A DNA stretch of 20,310 nt, from positions 1-20,310 of the IMG/VR virus record IMGVR_UViG_3300047352_000586, one strand, 5' to 3'. Position numbers and translations under genes: made by a program. Origin of the DNA: a virus. The notes beneath the pieces are model-generated. The model did not search any database and was not told the origin of the DNA. It worked only from the letters and a program-made list of their open reading frames with translations. Shown piece by piece: positions 8,861-15,964 of the stretch; within the stretch, counting starts at the first letter, position 1, and each line of letters opens with the position of its first letter.

Positions 8861-11074
8861 TTATTTTTCTATTAATTTTGAAAATGCACCTGTGTTGGTG
8901 TATTTAGCTATTTTTAAATTTAATTTTCTTTTTTGCACTTGAGCAACTGGTCTGTATAAATTTTTATTACAAGCCATTATTGCTAAACCCGAGCTGATAG
9001 CAGCATCAAATTTTGTTCTTTTATTTATATCAAACTTAGCCCAATCATTTAAAGTATTACTAAAATACATTGAACCATATTGATTATCTTCTTTTAAACC
9101 TACATAGCGATCTATATAAGATTCTATAGCGGCGGCGTGAGCTTGTTTTATATCCTCTGATGAGTTTGGAATCCCCCCAATTTCTTTTTCTGTTACAGAA
9201 AGTTTGTTCCATATTTTATCGGGTCTATTCATAGAATAGCCTCTGTAGCCTCTTCGCTTAAAATAATAAAGAAGTCTAGGCTTATTATTTTCTGCCAGTA
9301 TTGGCATACCATAAAAAACACAAGCCATTAATACATCTTCAAAAAACATTTCTGCTGTTTGTGGTCTGGCTATATATTCTAAAAAAAACGTATTAGGCGG
9401 TGCGTCTTCCATGCTAAACTTTGTTAGCCCATGCAAAGCTCCTTTAGAACCCCTACCGTCTGTTGTACCCGATATATCATAACTATCACAGCCAAACGCA
9501 CCAATATGTTCGTTGCCAGGATATTTAATCCCGTTTTTTTGTATTTGCTTATTTTGCAAATTTATACTAGGCACCCACGAAACTTTAAACCTTCCTGCCG
9601 GATTAGGCATAAATCTAACCTTAGTATCTTTAATGCCGTTTTCCCACTGCAAAGAACCTGTAGTTACTACTGCAGAATTACTTAAATCTTCGTTGTAATC
9701 TATTTGTTCGTATATTTTAACTAAATTAAATATACTATTTTTTGTTTCATCTCTAAACGCATGCTCCTCTGTGCGCGGAAACTGCCTGTAAAACTCATTT
9801 AGAGCGTCCTGGTCGCCTTTTAACCCTTCGACTTCATTATTCCAATGCTCGATAACCCCGACCTCGATAGAGTCTCCGTATGGGTCAATACAGCTTTTTG
9901 ATGGAGTTTCGAATACAGGCATTCCATAATTGTCAATGAATCCTTCGTAATTCCATTCCATAGGTATGAACAAAGAATATAGTCCTGACTTAGTCTGTCC
10001 ATTGCGATTTCGCTTTTTAACATCTGAAGCATTATATAATTTTTTAAAGTTTTCACCACCTTTGTCTAATGCGTTTGATGTTGAGCCCATCATACACTTT
10101 CCAATAACTCTACTACCTAATCTTAATGTAGTTTTTGTAACTCGCCAGTTATTTAAAATATTGTCTGGCTTTTCCCATTTACCACTTTCGTCGTGTACCA
10201 GCAGTTTTAGTTTTTCCCCATCATAGCTATTATCACCTGTATTTTTCCAGTCAATAGTTGTATCAAGACCTTCGAGCTCTTCCTGCTCTTGTTTATTTTG
10301 AATAGATTTCCTTGTTAGTCTTGATGCCGGTATTCTATATGCTAATTCTGTTTTTGGGCGATCCATACCATCTTGTATAGGCCGAAAAAAGAAAGGGTAA
10401 TTTACCGATATTGGGACAACTTTATCGGTGAACATTTTTTTTGCGTCAGCACCAGACTTTGATAATATACCGAATCTAGAGTCGCTTGATATTGTGGCCA
10501 TGTTAACGGTCTCACCACTTGCCATGAATGAAAATCCCGAACGTCTATTTTTGAGGTAACACATACCGTAGCATCTCTGGTCTGCTTTGCAAGCTTCCCA
10601 AAAGATGAAGAATAATCTGTTTGCTTCCCTAAAGTCTGGGTGCCCAACGTCAATCTTAGACCATTGCAAGTACATAAAGTGAGTGCCAGTAATGTAAGTG
10701 CCCACACCTTTATTATTGAACCAATGGCCTTCTTCGCGGCGTTTGAATTGCTCATCTATATATGGTTCCCATTTTTCTTTAAACTCTTCCGGGTAATCCC
10801 TCCATTCAAAAACGCTTTGTATGCGCTTTAGTTCTTTAGGGTATTCCTCTATTGTCCACTTATCATTTGATTTATCAATTTTAGAGGGGACAGGGGGTAA
10901 GGCTATTTTTAAATTCTGTATATTATATATTTCGCCTATTTGCCCGGTTTTACTTATAACTACAATATCATGCTCTTTATTGTAGCCGTATTTCCATTTT
11001 TTGCTTTTATTTAATCTAGATATAGTATTCTGCTTTATTGGCGTTATTACGCTATATAAATTCTGCTTGTACAT
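8861..11074 (-). CDS. terL: Terminase large subunit (DNA packaging ATPase-nuclease)
   Basis: This 737-residue protein powers DNA packaging into the prohead and cuts the genome. The ATPase half shows a non-classical Walker A (LKNRRSGFSFM, residues 174-184; the usual GKS/T is replaced by an RRSGFS type), a Walker B with catalytic acid (KLLVHDES, 290-297, D295/E296) and a coupling motif (MMGSTSN, 328-334). The nuclease half has the expected RNase H-like acids: D530 and D533 in FGCDSYD, E595 in YGMPILAENN and D690 in TKFDAAISSG. It therefore looks complete and active. The ATG overlaps the stop of the preceding gene as TAATG, implying translational coupling with a possible small subunit. The size is on the long side because of an N-terminal extension of about 110 residues before the conserved core. 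Confidence 0.9.
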   Translation of the reverse strand: MYKQNLYSVITPIKQNTISRLNKSKKWKYGYNKEHDIVVISKTGQIGEIYNIQNLKIALPPVPSKIDKSNDKWTIEEYPKELKRIQSVFEWRDYPEEFKEKWEPYIDEQFKRREEGHWFNNKGVGTYITGTHFMYLQWSKIDVGHPDFREANRLFFIFWEACKADQRCYGMCYLKNRRSGFSFMASGETVNMATISSDSRFGILSKSGADAKKMFTDKVVPISVNYPFFFRPIQDGMDRPKTELAYRIPASRLTRKSIQNKQEQEELEGLDTTIDWKNTGDNSYDGEKLKLLVHDESGKWEKPDNILNNWRVTKTTLRLGSRVIGKCMMGSTSNALDKGGENFKKLYNASDVKKRNRNGQTKSGLYSLFIPMEWNYEGFIDNYGMPVFETPSKSCIDPYGDSIEVGVIEHWNNEVEGLKGDQDALNEFYRQFPRTEEHAFRDETKNSIFNLVKIYEQIDYNEDLSNSAVVTTGSLQWENGIKDTKVRFMPNPAGRFKVSWVPSINLQNKQIQKNGIKYPGNEHIGAFGCDSYDISGTTDGRGSKGALHGLTKFSMEDAPPNTFFLEYIARPQTAEMFFEDVLMACVFYGMPILAENNKPRLLYYFKRRGYRGYSMNRPDKIWNKLSVTEKEIGGIPNSSEDIKQAHAAAIESYIDRYVGLKEDNQYGSMYFSNTLNDWAKFDINKRTKFDAAISSGLAIMACNKNLYRPVAQVQKRKLNLKIAKYTNTGAFSKLIEK

Positions 11075-11349
11075 TATTTAGATCTTTTTTCAGCAAAACC
11101 TTTAAAAGCCTTTTTTTCTATTTCTTTTTTAGGTTTATTTTCAAGCATATTTTCCTCCTCTTCAATACGGCTAAGTATTTCAAAGGCATCGAATATAGCT
11201 AGCTTTTTAGTAGCTGCTGCGTTTTTGAGTCTGTCGGCTGATATATCATCATCCGAATCTACAATAGCTTCTTTAGCTACTTTGATTAACTCCTCAACTG
11301 CTCGCTGCCCAGCTTGGATTATATTCTTCTTCGTTTCCTTGGTATTCAT
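11074..11349 (-). CDS. Small helical protein, possible terminase small subunit
   Basis: I chose the ATG at 11349 (91 residues, starting MNTKETKKN) over an in-frame ATG at 11394. The shorter form starts where I remember related proteins starting, and it reduces the overlap with the upstream gene from 101 to 56 bases. The protein is almost entirely helical: IIQAGQRAVEELIKVAKEA, an acidic turn (DSDDDISADR), then LKNAAATKKLAIFDAFEIL and a Lys/Glu-rich tail. It ends in TAATG with terL. Small terminase subunits commonly sit just before terL and bind the packaging site, so this is the best candidate in the window. No clear helix-turn-helix is visible and the protein is shorter than most small terminases. 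The function remains an inference from position. Confidence 0.6.
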   Translation of the reverse strand: MNTKETKKNIIQAGQRAVEELIKVAKEAIVDSDDDISADRLKNAAATKKLAIFDAFEILSRIEEEENMLENKPKKEIEKKAFKGFAEKRSK

Positions 11350-11893
11350 ATTTAATTGTAATTTGATTGGTGGGTATTCGATAGAGCTTTTCATTGTTTA
11401 TTACAAACTCATATTCCATACCCGGCCTAAAGCCAACAAGGTCGCCAATATTTAAATTTTTTAGCGATGGATCTTTTACTTTTAAAACGCCTATTGCGGG
11501 TTTTTCAAAGTTTATTGAAAACATTTTGTTTTCTTTTATAGGTTTAACAAAGTTAAAACCTTTACACGCATTCCAGTTAATTATTTTTTTGTACGCATAT
11601 ATTTGATCGGGCGATACAAAAAACATATTTTCTTTGTAATAGCTACGGCTATTTTTTTCTACCCCCCTTATATCTCTATACCTTCTGAATACATTATGGT
11701 GCACAATTACTTCGTCACCCACCTCAATACCGCTTGTATTTTTTGCAGGAGTATAAATAACTATGCCAATCCTACTAACAAAATTATGGTCCTGCAAATC
11801 GGTATTTAATATTAAACTTTTGCCATTAATTATTTTTTTATTATTGTTCCTACCAGTTTTGGGGCTAATAATAAAATCAAAAACACCTTCCAT
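11294..11893 (-). CDS. Tandem GroES-like double-barrel protein
   Basis: This 199-residue protein begins at an ATG directly abutting the TAA of the preceding gene. It reads as two GroES-type halves. Residues about 25-101 contain SRIGIVIYTPAKN, IEVGDEVIVHHNVF and, after a charged loop, KENMFFVSPDQIYAYK. Residues about 113-183 contain FVKPIKEN, AIGVLKVKDPSLKNLNIGD, LVGFRPGMEYEFVINNEKL and YRIPTNQITIKYEY. Each half matches the GroES pattern G-V-V, V-K-V-G-D-x-V, then a strand with M-x-E-x-D-I-L-A near its end. Neither half shows the hydrophobic GGIVL-type mobile loop that docks on GroEL, so it may be a structural relative rather than a working co-chaperonin. The last 55 bases overlap the next gene. 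Fold assignment is by eye. Confidence 0.7.
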   Translation of the reverse strand: MEGVFDFIISPKTGRNNNKKIINGKSLILNTDLQDHNFVSRIGIVIYTPAKNTSGIEVGDEVIVHHNVFRRYRDIRGVEKNSRSYYKENMFFVSPDQIYAYKKIINWNACKGFNFVKPIKENKMFSINFEKPAIGVLKVKDPSLKNLNIGDLVGFRPGMEYEFVINNEKLYRIPTNQITIKYEYQGNEEEYNPSWAASS

Positions 11894-12112
11894 TTAATAT
11901 TCTAAATCAAACTCAACGGCAATAGCCATATTTTTATTAAATTCTTTCCAGGGTAAAACCTCTCTGTTTTTTTCTATATATATAGAGTACTTATCTTCCT
12001 CTTCTATAATATTAACTATAATATGACCGCCATACACTTCCTGTCCAACAGAATAGTGCATAGCGTCATTTTTATAGTCTTTTCCAATACTAATTTTTCG
12101 TACCAAACTCAT
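11894..12112 (-). CDS. Small beta-rich conserved phage protein, unknown function
   Basis: This 72-residue protein starts MSLVRKISIGKDYKNDAMHY and continues with short alternating strands (GGHIIVNIIEEEDKYSIYIE), then LPWKEFNKNMAIAVEFDLEY. I recall similar short proteins near the terminase of marine phages but know no function. There is no membrane segment, Cys cluster or catalytic motif. It starts 23 bases inside the end of the preceding coiled-coil gene, in a different frame, and its TAA is immediately followed by the ATG of the tandem GroES-like gene with no spacer. This suggests the three small genes are translated as a coupled set. Confidence 0.72.
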   Translation of the reverse strand: MSLVRKISIGKDYKNDAMHYSVGQEVYGGHIIVNIIEEEDKYSIYIEKNREVLPWKEFNKNMAIAVEFDLEY

Positions 12113-12332
12113 CTTCAGAAATCTCCCCTGTTGAAATATTGATAGATACTTTACCGTATTTATCTTGCAACTCTTTTTGAACGTTTTGGAATTCTGTAGT
12201 AGCTAAGCTAATGCCATGCAATAACTCGTGCTTCTGGGCCTCAAGCCCTCCTATCTGCATTTGTAGACTATTTATATTACTTACCTTTTCTTTTAGGTTA
12301 GCTAATTCCTGTTCTTCTATTTTTTTACTCAT
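12090..12332 (-). CDS. Small coiled-coil protein, unknown function
   Basis: This 80-residue protein, ATG at 12332, is a predicted coiled coil over residues about 5-60, with heptad-like Leu/Ile/Val spacing (LANLKEKVSNINSLQMQIG, then LEAQKHELLHGI). It ends in a short beta-like segment (YGKVSINISTGEI) and an acidic tail. I recall very similar small proteins in many uncultured marine phages, always without an assigned function. It lies 24 bases after the preceding gene and overlaps the following one by 23 bases. It could be an assembly cofactor, but nothing in the sequence shows this. Confidence 0.72.
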   Translation of the reverse strand: MSKKIEEQELANLKEKVSNINSLQMQIGGLEAQKHELLHGISLATTEFQNVQKELQDKYGKVSINISTGEISEDEFGTKN

Positions 12333-12356
12333 TTTATTTAATTTAATTGTTATTAT

Positions 12357-12647
12357 TTATTTTGTTATGCTCTCTGCATATTTATTAATTACGTGTGGAT
12401 CTACATCATTTAATATTCTGCTTCCTGTTGCAAGGTTATTATCCTTATAAAATTTATCAGGATCTGTAAAAAGCATTATAAGTTGAGCCATCATTGTTTC
12501 CCAATCTTCAAATACGTATAAAAACGCTCTACAGCTAACCATTAAAAGCCATTTTTTATCTTTTCTTTGTTTTATTGAAACTTTATGGATTTCAAAATTT
12601 ACATTTAAAGAGCTGTTGTATTCTTGAAGTTTAGACTTGTCAATCAT
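12357..12647 (-). CDS. Hypothetical protein next to holin
   Basis: This 96-residue protein (ATG at 12647) overlaps the end of the holin gene by 8 bases. The N-terminal half has beta strands (LNVNFEIHKVSIKQRKDKKW, then LLMVSCRAFLYVF). The second half is mixed, with an amphipathic WETMMAQLIMLFTDPDKFY stretch that is too polar for a confident membrane span. I do not recognise a family. The overlap with the holin could suggest a role in lysis, but no lysozyme, amidase or spanin features are present (no lipobox, no catalytic motif). Confidence 0.65.
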   Translation of the reverse strand: MIDKSKLQEYNSSLNVNFEIHKVSIKQRKDKKWLLMVSCRAFLYVFEDWETMMAQLIMLFTDPDKFYKDNNLATGSRILNDVDPHVINKYAESITK

Positions 12648-13038
12648 TTTTTATTATTTTTTTAGCTTTTTCCCATGTTCTACCCACAAAGTAAGCTCCG
12701 TAAACTGTTATTAATAAAGATTGAAAAATTGGTATATAGTCTTGAGTTATTTTAAACTCCCCTATATTGCCATCAAAAAAACATAGCGCCGTAAATATAA
12801 CAGTTAAATATATAAGAACCATGGGTCTTATGTTTTTAGATAAAAACGAATCTGAACTCATGTCCGCTTCCCACCTTGCAGTCACCTGATCCTGAGCATC
12901 TTTGTCCGCTCGCTCTAGCAGCTCTTCAACTTTTAGTTTAGCCGCAAGTCTTTCTTCATCAGTAGTTACTAGGTCATCTATTACTTTACCTATGTCTTTG
13001 ACGAGGCCTCCGGTTATAAATTGAAGAATTTTTTTCAT
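12640..13038 (-). CDS. Holin, 3TM family
   Basis: This 132-residue protein resembles the Gram-negative 3TM holin family (GTA_holin_3TM type). Its hallmark is the stretch ARWEADMSSDSFLSKNIRP just before the first membrane span. Residues 1-20 form an amphipathic helix (ILQFITGGLVKDIGKVIDDL) and 28-55 a charged helix. Membrane spans lie at about 72-88 (MVLIYLTVIFTALCFF) and 103-119 (IPIFQSLLITVYGAYFVG), followed by a basic tail. Holins make inner-membrane holes that time lysis. The ATG overlaps the stop of the preceding basic-protein gene as TAATG. No endolysin is recognisable next to it in this window, so the muralytic partner probably lies elsewhere. Confidence 0.78.
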   Translation of the reverse strand: MKKILQFITGGLVKDIGKVIDDLVTTDEERLAAKLKVEELLERADKDAQDQVTARWEADMSSDSFLSKNIRPMVLIYLTVIFTALCFFDGNIGEFKITQDYIPIFQSLLITVYGAYFVGRTWEKAKKIIKND

Positions 13039-14075
13039 TATTTATATACGCGTTTTACTTTAGGCGGATTTTTCTTAAGCTCTTTAAGATTGCCTTTTTT
13101 TTCTGCTTTTTTTATAAATTTTGCTTTAGCTAGCGCTTTTTCTTTTTTTTCTTTTTGCTGCTTAGCTGTTTGCTTAGCGGCTGATGACTTTTTAGGCTCA
13201 ATAGCTTTATCCGCTTGTTTGGCTGCTCTTTTCTTTATACGTTGTTCACGCTTATATAATCTACGAGCTTTTGCTGTATTGCCGCTTTCAAGAGCTTCAA
13301 TACCTTTTTCTCTAGTTTTTTGCGCTCTGGATGTTTTTCGCTCAGATCTTTTAGCTGCCTTTTCGTTTGTTATTTTTGAAGCTTTTGGCGTAGTAAGCAC
13401 ATCGGCAGTAGGTTTTTTAGATTCAATTGTAACTTTAGGCTTAATAGTAGAAGTTGTTTTTTCTGTAGTACTTCTATTTGTTGGTCCAACGCCGTATGCT
13501 TTATTAATTTGGTTTTGGTAACGATTGTATTCAGCAGACCCTTTAGTAGCTTTATTTCTTTTTGAAATAATACTATCTAATTTAGGCTGTGAGGCTTTTG
13601 CATATCTATATGTGCCTTTTTTCATTTTACCGCGAGTGTCACCTTTATATGAGCTTACGTCAATTCCTTTGCGCTCCAACACATCTTTTAATTCTCTATT
13701 TGCTTTTGTTGATCCAGTTTTATTTCCGCTAGCCTCTTTGACGGGCTGTATCGTTTGGGTTTGATATTTTGGGTTTTTAACCTTACGACCTCTTTTATTT
13801 CTAATAAATTCTTTAGACGCAAGATCCTTAGCTTTTTTAGCTGCTTCAGCTTTAGCTAATTGTTCTCTCCTACTCTTATCTGCGGCGAGTGATTTTTTTC
13901 TAGCTTCGTTTGCCTTTTGACGATTAGATCTATTATCTTTAGCCGGCGATGGAGCTTTCATTTTTACAGGTGCCCCCATATCTAATAATGGCTGAGTCAC
14001 CATGCCTCCCTGAGTAGTTCTTTTAATTTTAGATGTAATTGGCGTGCAGCCGCTTGATTTTTTATCGTATGCCAT
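13038..14075 (-). CDS. Highly basic Lys/Arg-rich protein with PITSKIKR tag
   Basis: This 345-residue protein (ATG at 14075) is strongly basic and low in complexity, dominated by Lys, Ala, Arg, Ser and Thr, with no membrane span. Residues 12-19 read PITSKIKR, matching residues 3-10 of the 324-residue protein encoded further upstream. Residues about 36-43 carry VKMKAPSP, one copy of the KMK[S/A]P peptide seen in two other proteins of this cluster. The remainder is mostly charged helix or disorder (KKSLAADKSRREQLAKAEAA; later KRAAKQADKAIEPKKSSAAK). Such composition fits a DNA- or capsid-interior-binding protein, perhaps ejected with or packed against the genome. The role is inferred; I do not recognise a named family. 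It starts 2 bases after the small Cys-motif gene and ends in TAATG with the holin. Confidence 0.75.
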   Translation of the reverse strand: MAYDKKSSGCTPITSKIKRTTQGGMVTQPLLDMGAPVKMKAPSPAKDNRSNRQKANEARKKSLAADKSRREQLAKAEAAKKAKDLASKEFIRNKRGRKVKNPKYQTQTIQPVKEASGNKTGSTKANRELKDVLERKGIDVSSYKGDTRGKMKKGTYRYAKASQPKLDSIISKRNKATKGSAEYNRYQNQINKAYGVGPTNRSTTEKTTSTIKPKVTIESKKPTADVLTTPKASKITNEKAAKRSERKTSRAQKTREKGIEALESGNTAKARRLYKREQRIKKRAAKQADKAIEPKKSSAAKQTAKQQKEKKEKALAKAKFIKKAEKKGNLKELKKNPPKVKRVYK

Positions 14076-14077
14076 GA

Positions 14078-14224
14078 TTATTTATTTTTATACGGGAATA
14101 TAGTATTTAATGCTTCTTTTCTTTTTTTGCAACCACACCCGCCAGGTATTTTATCGGCAAGTTTTTTTATTCCAGTTGCTTTTGTAAATTTTTCTATTGA
14201 GTCTCCTAGTCCTTTTGATTCCAT
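14078..14224 (-). CDS. Small CGC-motif phage protein (48 residues)
   Basis: An ATG at 14224, four bases after the stop of the upstream gene, gives a 48-residue protein starting MESKGLGDSIEKFTKATGIK and ending GGCGCKKRKEALNTIFPYKNK, apart from a few residues between. A longer version from a TTG at 14341 would overlap the upstream gene by 113 bases and is less likely. The helix followed by a Cys-Gly-Cys turn, a basic stretch and LNxxFPYK is a pattern I remember from many small marine phage proteins, with no known function. The two close cysteines could bind a metal together with a partner, but the pair alone is not a complete zinc site. The neighbouring basic proteins suggest a shared structural or packaging task. 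Confidence 0.65.
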   Translation of the reverse strand: MESKGLGDSIEKFTKATGIKKLADKIPGGCGCKKRKEALNTIFPYKNK

Positions 14225-14228
14225 AATA

Positions 14229-14552
14229 TTAACTAAATCTACTGCAGCACCATCTTCTTCTAGCCGCTCTACCTCTTTCACCGGTCCAGCTTTTAGATCT
14301 GCTGCAAAATGCTTTTTGTCTCTTATAAGGCTTTGTGCCAACTTTAGCTTTACAGTTTGTAACTGCTTTCTTTAGCTTACTACCGGGGTTATCTCTTCTA
14401 TATTTATCAACACCAGCCTGTGTCATACCTCCTCCTGCAGCAGCTCCCTCTTTGCTTTTGGACTTTACCTCATTGTAATAGCCTAAAGATTTCTTGCGGG
14501 ACGGCGCGGCGGGCTTTTTTTTGAATGGTGAGTTTGCTTGAATATACGACAT
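14229..14552 (-). CDS. Small basic virion-associated-type protein (GGMT...YRRxNPGSKL family)
   Basis: This 107-residue protein (ATG at 14552, 6 bases after the previous stop) is strongly basic. The core GGGMTQAGVDKYRRDNPGSK, then LKKAVTNCKAKVG and KRQKAFCSRSKSWTGERG, is a sequence I recognise from short proteins of many marine phages, where it normally ends in RRRWNC. Here the end reads RRRWCCSRFS, slightly longer than I expect. It starts with MSYIQANSPFKKKP, sharing the SPFK peptide with the 136-residue protein two genes upstream. Four cysteines (one mid-chain, one in FCSR and a CC pair) might form a metal site. No function is known to me; the motif is conserved but uncharacterised. Confidence 0.72.
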   Translation of the reverse strand: MSYIQANSPFKKKPAAPSRKKSLGYYNEVKSKSKEGAAAGGGMTQAGVDKYRRDNPGSKLKKAVTNCKAKVGTKPYKRQKAFCSRSKSWTGERGRAARRRWCCSRFS

Positions 14553-14558
14553 AATTAT

Positions 14559-15533
14559 TTATTTAAAATAGCTCTTCTTAAGCGGCGCTTTCATTTTGCC
14601 TGGGGCCGCTTTTATGGCATCTTGAAGATGTTGAGGTAATTTATGTTGAGCACCTTTTAATGCTTTTGTTGCTGGGCTTTTAGGTTTTTGTGAATATCCT
14701 TTTGAGTTCATATTTGCGGGAGTTTTTAATAAATCCATATAATTAGTTGTAGGGGTATACAGATTAAGTCCTGTGTTAATATTGCCAAAGCTCGCAAATG
14801 GGTTTACAGCACCAACTTCTATAGCTCCTTCAGCTTGTCTTTTAGCATTTCTTTTAGCTTCTCTTTTAGCTATTTCTTTTTGCTCAGGCTTTGTAAGCTC
14901 CCCTTTGTCCATTTTTCTTTGGCCACCATAATATGTTCCTTGAAGACCAACGCCAGACTCTATGCCAGATTGCACGTTTTTCCTACCTGCCTGCGCTCCT
15001 TCTAAATTACCTTTAGCTTGTAGCATTTTACGTATATCACGCTGAGATAGACCTTTATCAGCTGTAAAGTTGCCTTCCATATCGAAAGTACCATACTTGC
15101 CCATTTTCCGTCTATATTTATTAACTTTTCTATTAATAAACGTATTTGCTCTTTCTTGCTTCCTAGTGCTAGCAGGACCCTGTACTTTTTTGTCTTCTTT
15201 CTTTTTATAAAGATCAGCTTCATAATCAAGATCGTCGCCCTCTACTGTTTTCTTAGTAGTAACAGTTTCTTTTTCTTCCGGCTCTTGACCTGGTGCAGCT
15301 TGTGAACATTTTCTTTTTTCACCTGTCACAGGATCTGTTCCGATAGAGCCATCTGTTTTACTACCGCAAGCTCTGCGATATATGCCGACAACTTCTTTTT
15401 CTTTTGTTTCAGTTACCTCTATTTCTTTATCATCTCCCTCTATAGAACCACCTGTAGTAGCGGTTTGTTTCATTGGGGATTCTCCGTAAGAAAATAGAGG
15501 GGATCTTTTTATTCTGCTTGTTATAGGTTTCAT
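14559..15533 (-). CDS. Basic low-complexity protein with PITSRIKR N terminus
   Basis: This 324-residue protein starts MKPITSRIKRSPLFSYGESP, so its second to tenth residues almost match residues 11-19 of the 345-residue protein. Residues 30-105 are acidic and Thr-rich (IEVTETKEKEVVG; EEKETVTTKKTVEGDD) with two cysteines 19 apart (RRACGSK and KRKCSQ). Residues 120-260 are basic helix (RKVNKYRRKMGKYGTFD; KPEQKEIAKREAKRNAKRQA). The chain ends GKMKAPLKKSYFK, another copy of the KMK[S/A]P peptide. No enzyme motif or membrane span is visible. The mix of short tag peptides at both ends and disordered charged regions suggests a protein held inside or on the capsid, but this is inference. It is 19 bases after the preceding gene. 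Confidence 0.72.
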   Translation of the reverse strand: MKPITSRIKRSPLFSYGESPMKQTATTGGSIEGDDKEIEVTETKEKEVVGIYRRACGSKTDGSIGTDPVTGEKRKCSQAAPGQEPEEKETVTTKKTVEGDDLDYEADLYKKKEDKKVQGPASTRKQERANTFINRKVNKYRRKMGKYGTFDMEGNFTADKGLSQRDIRKMLQAKGNLEGAQAGRKNVQSGIESGVGLQGTYYGGQRKMDKGELTKPEQKEIAKREAKRNAKRQAEGAIEVGAVNPFASFGNINTGLNLYTPTTNYMDLLKTPANMNSKGYSQKPKSPATKALKGAQHKLPQHLQDAIKAAPGKMKAPLKKSYFK

Positions 15534-15552
15534 ATTCTATATATAAGTATTA

Positions 15553-15963
15553 TTATTTGGGGTCTATTGCGTTGTCTGCCTGGCCTCCTCTTTTTTGGTT
15601 ACCACCTGAGGGTTGATTAACAACTACAGTTGTTTTACTTCCTCCGCCGCTATTTTCTTTTTTCTTTCCCATCATACTAGACGCCATTCCTACAACTTTC
15701 ATTGCTGTAACGGGGTCAATTTTGAAAGGTGATTTCATTTTATTTACGGAGTCTTCTTTTTCTTCTGTTTCTTCTGTTGTGCCTGTTGTGTCTGTACCTG
15801 TAAGTTGCACAAGACCCGCTCCTTTAGTCTTCTTCATTCCGGCTAAAAGATCTTCAGCACCAGCTTTTTTTACATTCCCTATATCAGCTTGACCCTCCAC
15901 TAGAGCCATATTCATTTTTACAGCGCTGCTAGCTTTATTTGTTATTGATTTTGCTTTGTACAT
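15553..15963 (-). CDS. Small basic protein with KMKSPFK peptide
   Basis: The ATG at 15963, one base after the stop of the metallopeptidase gene, gives 136 residues. A TTG at 15999 would add 12 residues but overlap that gene by 35 bases and is not needed. The protein begins MYKAKSITNKASSAVKMNMA, has a Thr/Glu-rich middle (TGTDTTGTTEETEEKEDS), then KMKSPFKIDPVTAMKVVGMA (residues about 75-94), a Met-rich short helix, and a Gly/Ser/Asn tail with TTVVVNQPSGG. The KMKSPFK peptide links it to the 324- and 345-residue proteins, and SPFK to the 107-residue protein. No known family or catalytic residues are seen. A minor virion component is possible. Confidence 0.68.
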   Translation of the reverse strand: MYKAKSITNKASSAVKMNMALVEGQADIGNVKKAGAEDLLAGMKKTKGAGLVQLTGTDTTGTTEETEEKEDSVNKMKSPFKIDPVTAMKVVGMASSMMGKKKENSGGGSKTTVVVNQPSGGNQKRGGQADNAIDPK

Positions 15964-15964
15964 G

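Noticed and set aside
10402-10755. Alternative minus-strand frame inside terL (117 residues), and a similar one at 9820-10059
   Set aside because: Both lie wholly within the terminase gene in another frame and show none of its motifs; no sign of a frameshift or programmed recoding.
11350-11394. Longer start of the small terminase candidate at 11394
   Set aside because: The extra 15 residues lie deep inside the tandem GroES-like gene, and the related proteins I remember begin at the internal ATG. This is a choice, not a proof.
13021-13521. Plus-strand 166-residue hydrophobic frame
   Set aside because: It is antisense to the Lys-rich basic gene; Lys codons read backwards give Phe and Leu, producing a false membrane-like protein.
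14225-14341. N-terminal extension of the CGC-motif protein from a TTG at 14341 (87 residues)
   Set aside because: It would overlap the well-supported 107-residue gene by 113 bases, while an ATG at 14224 sits just after that gene's stop.
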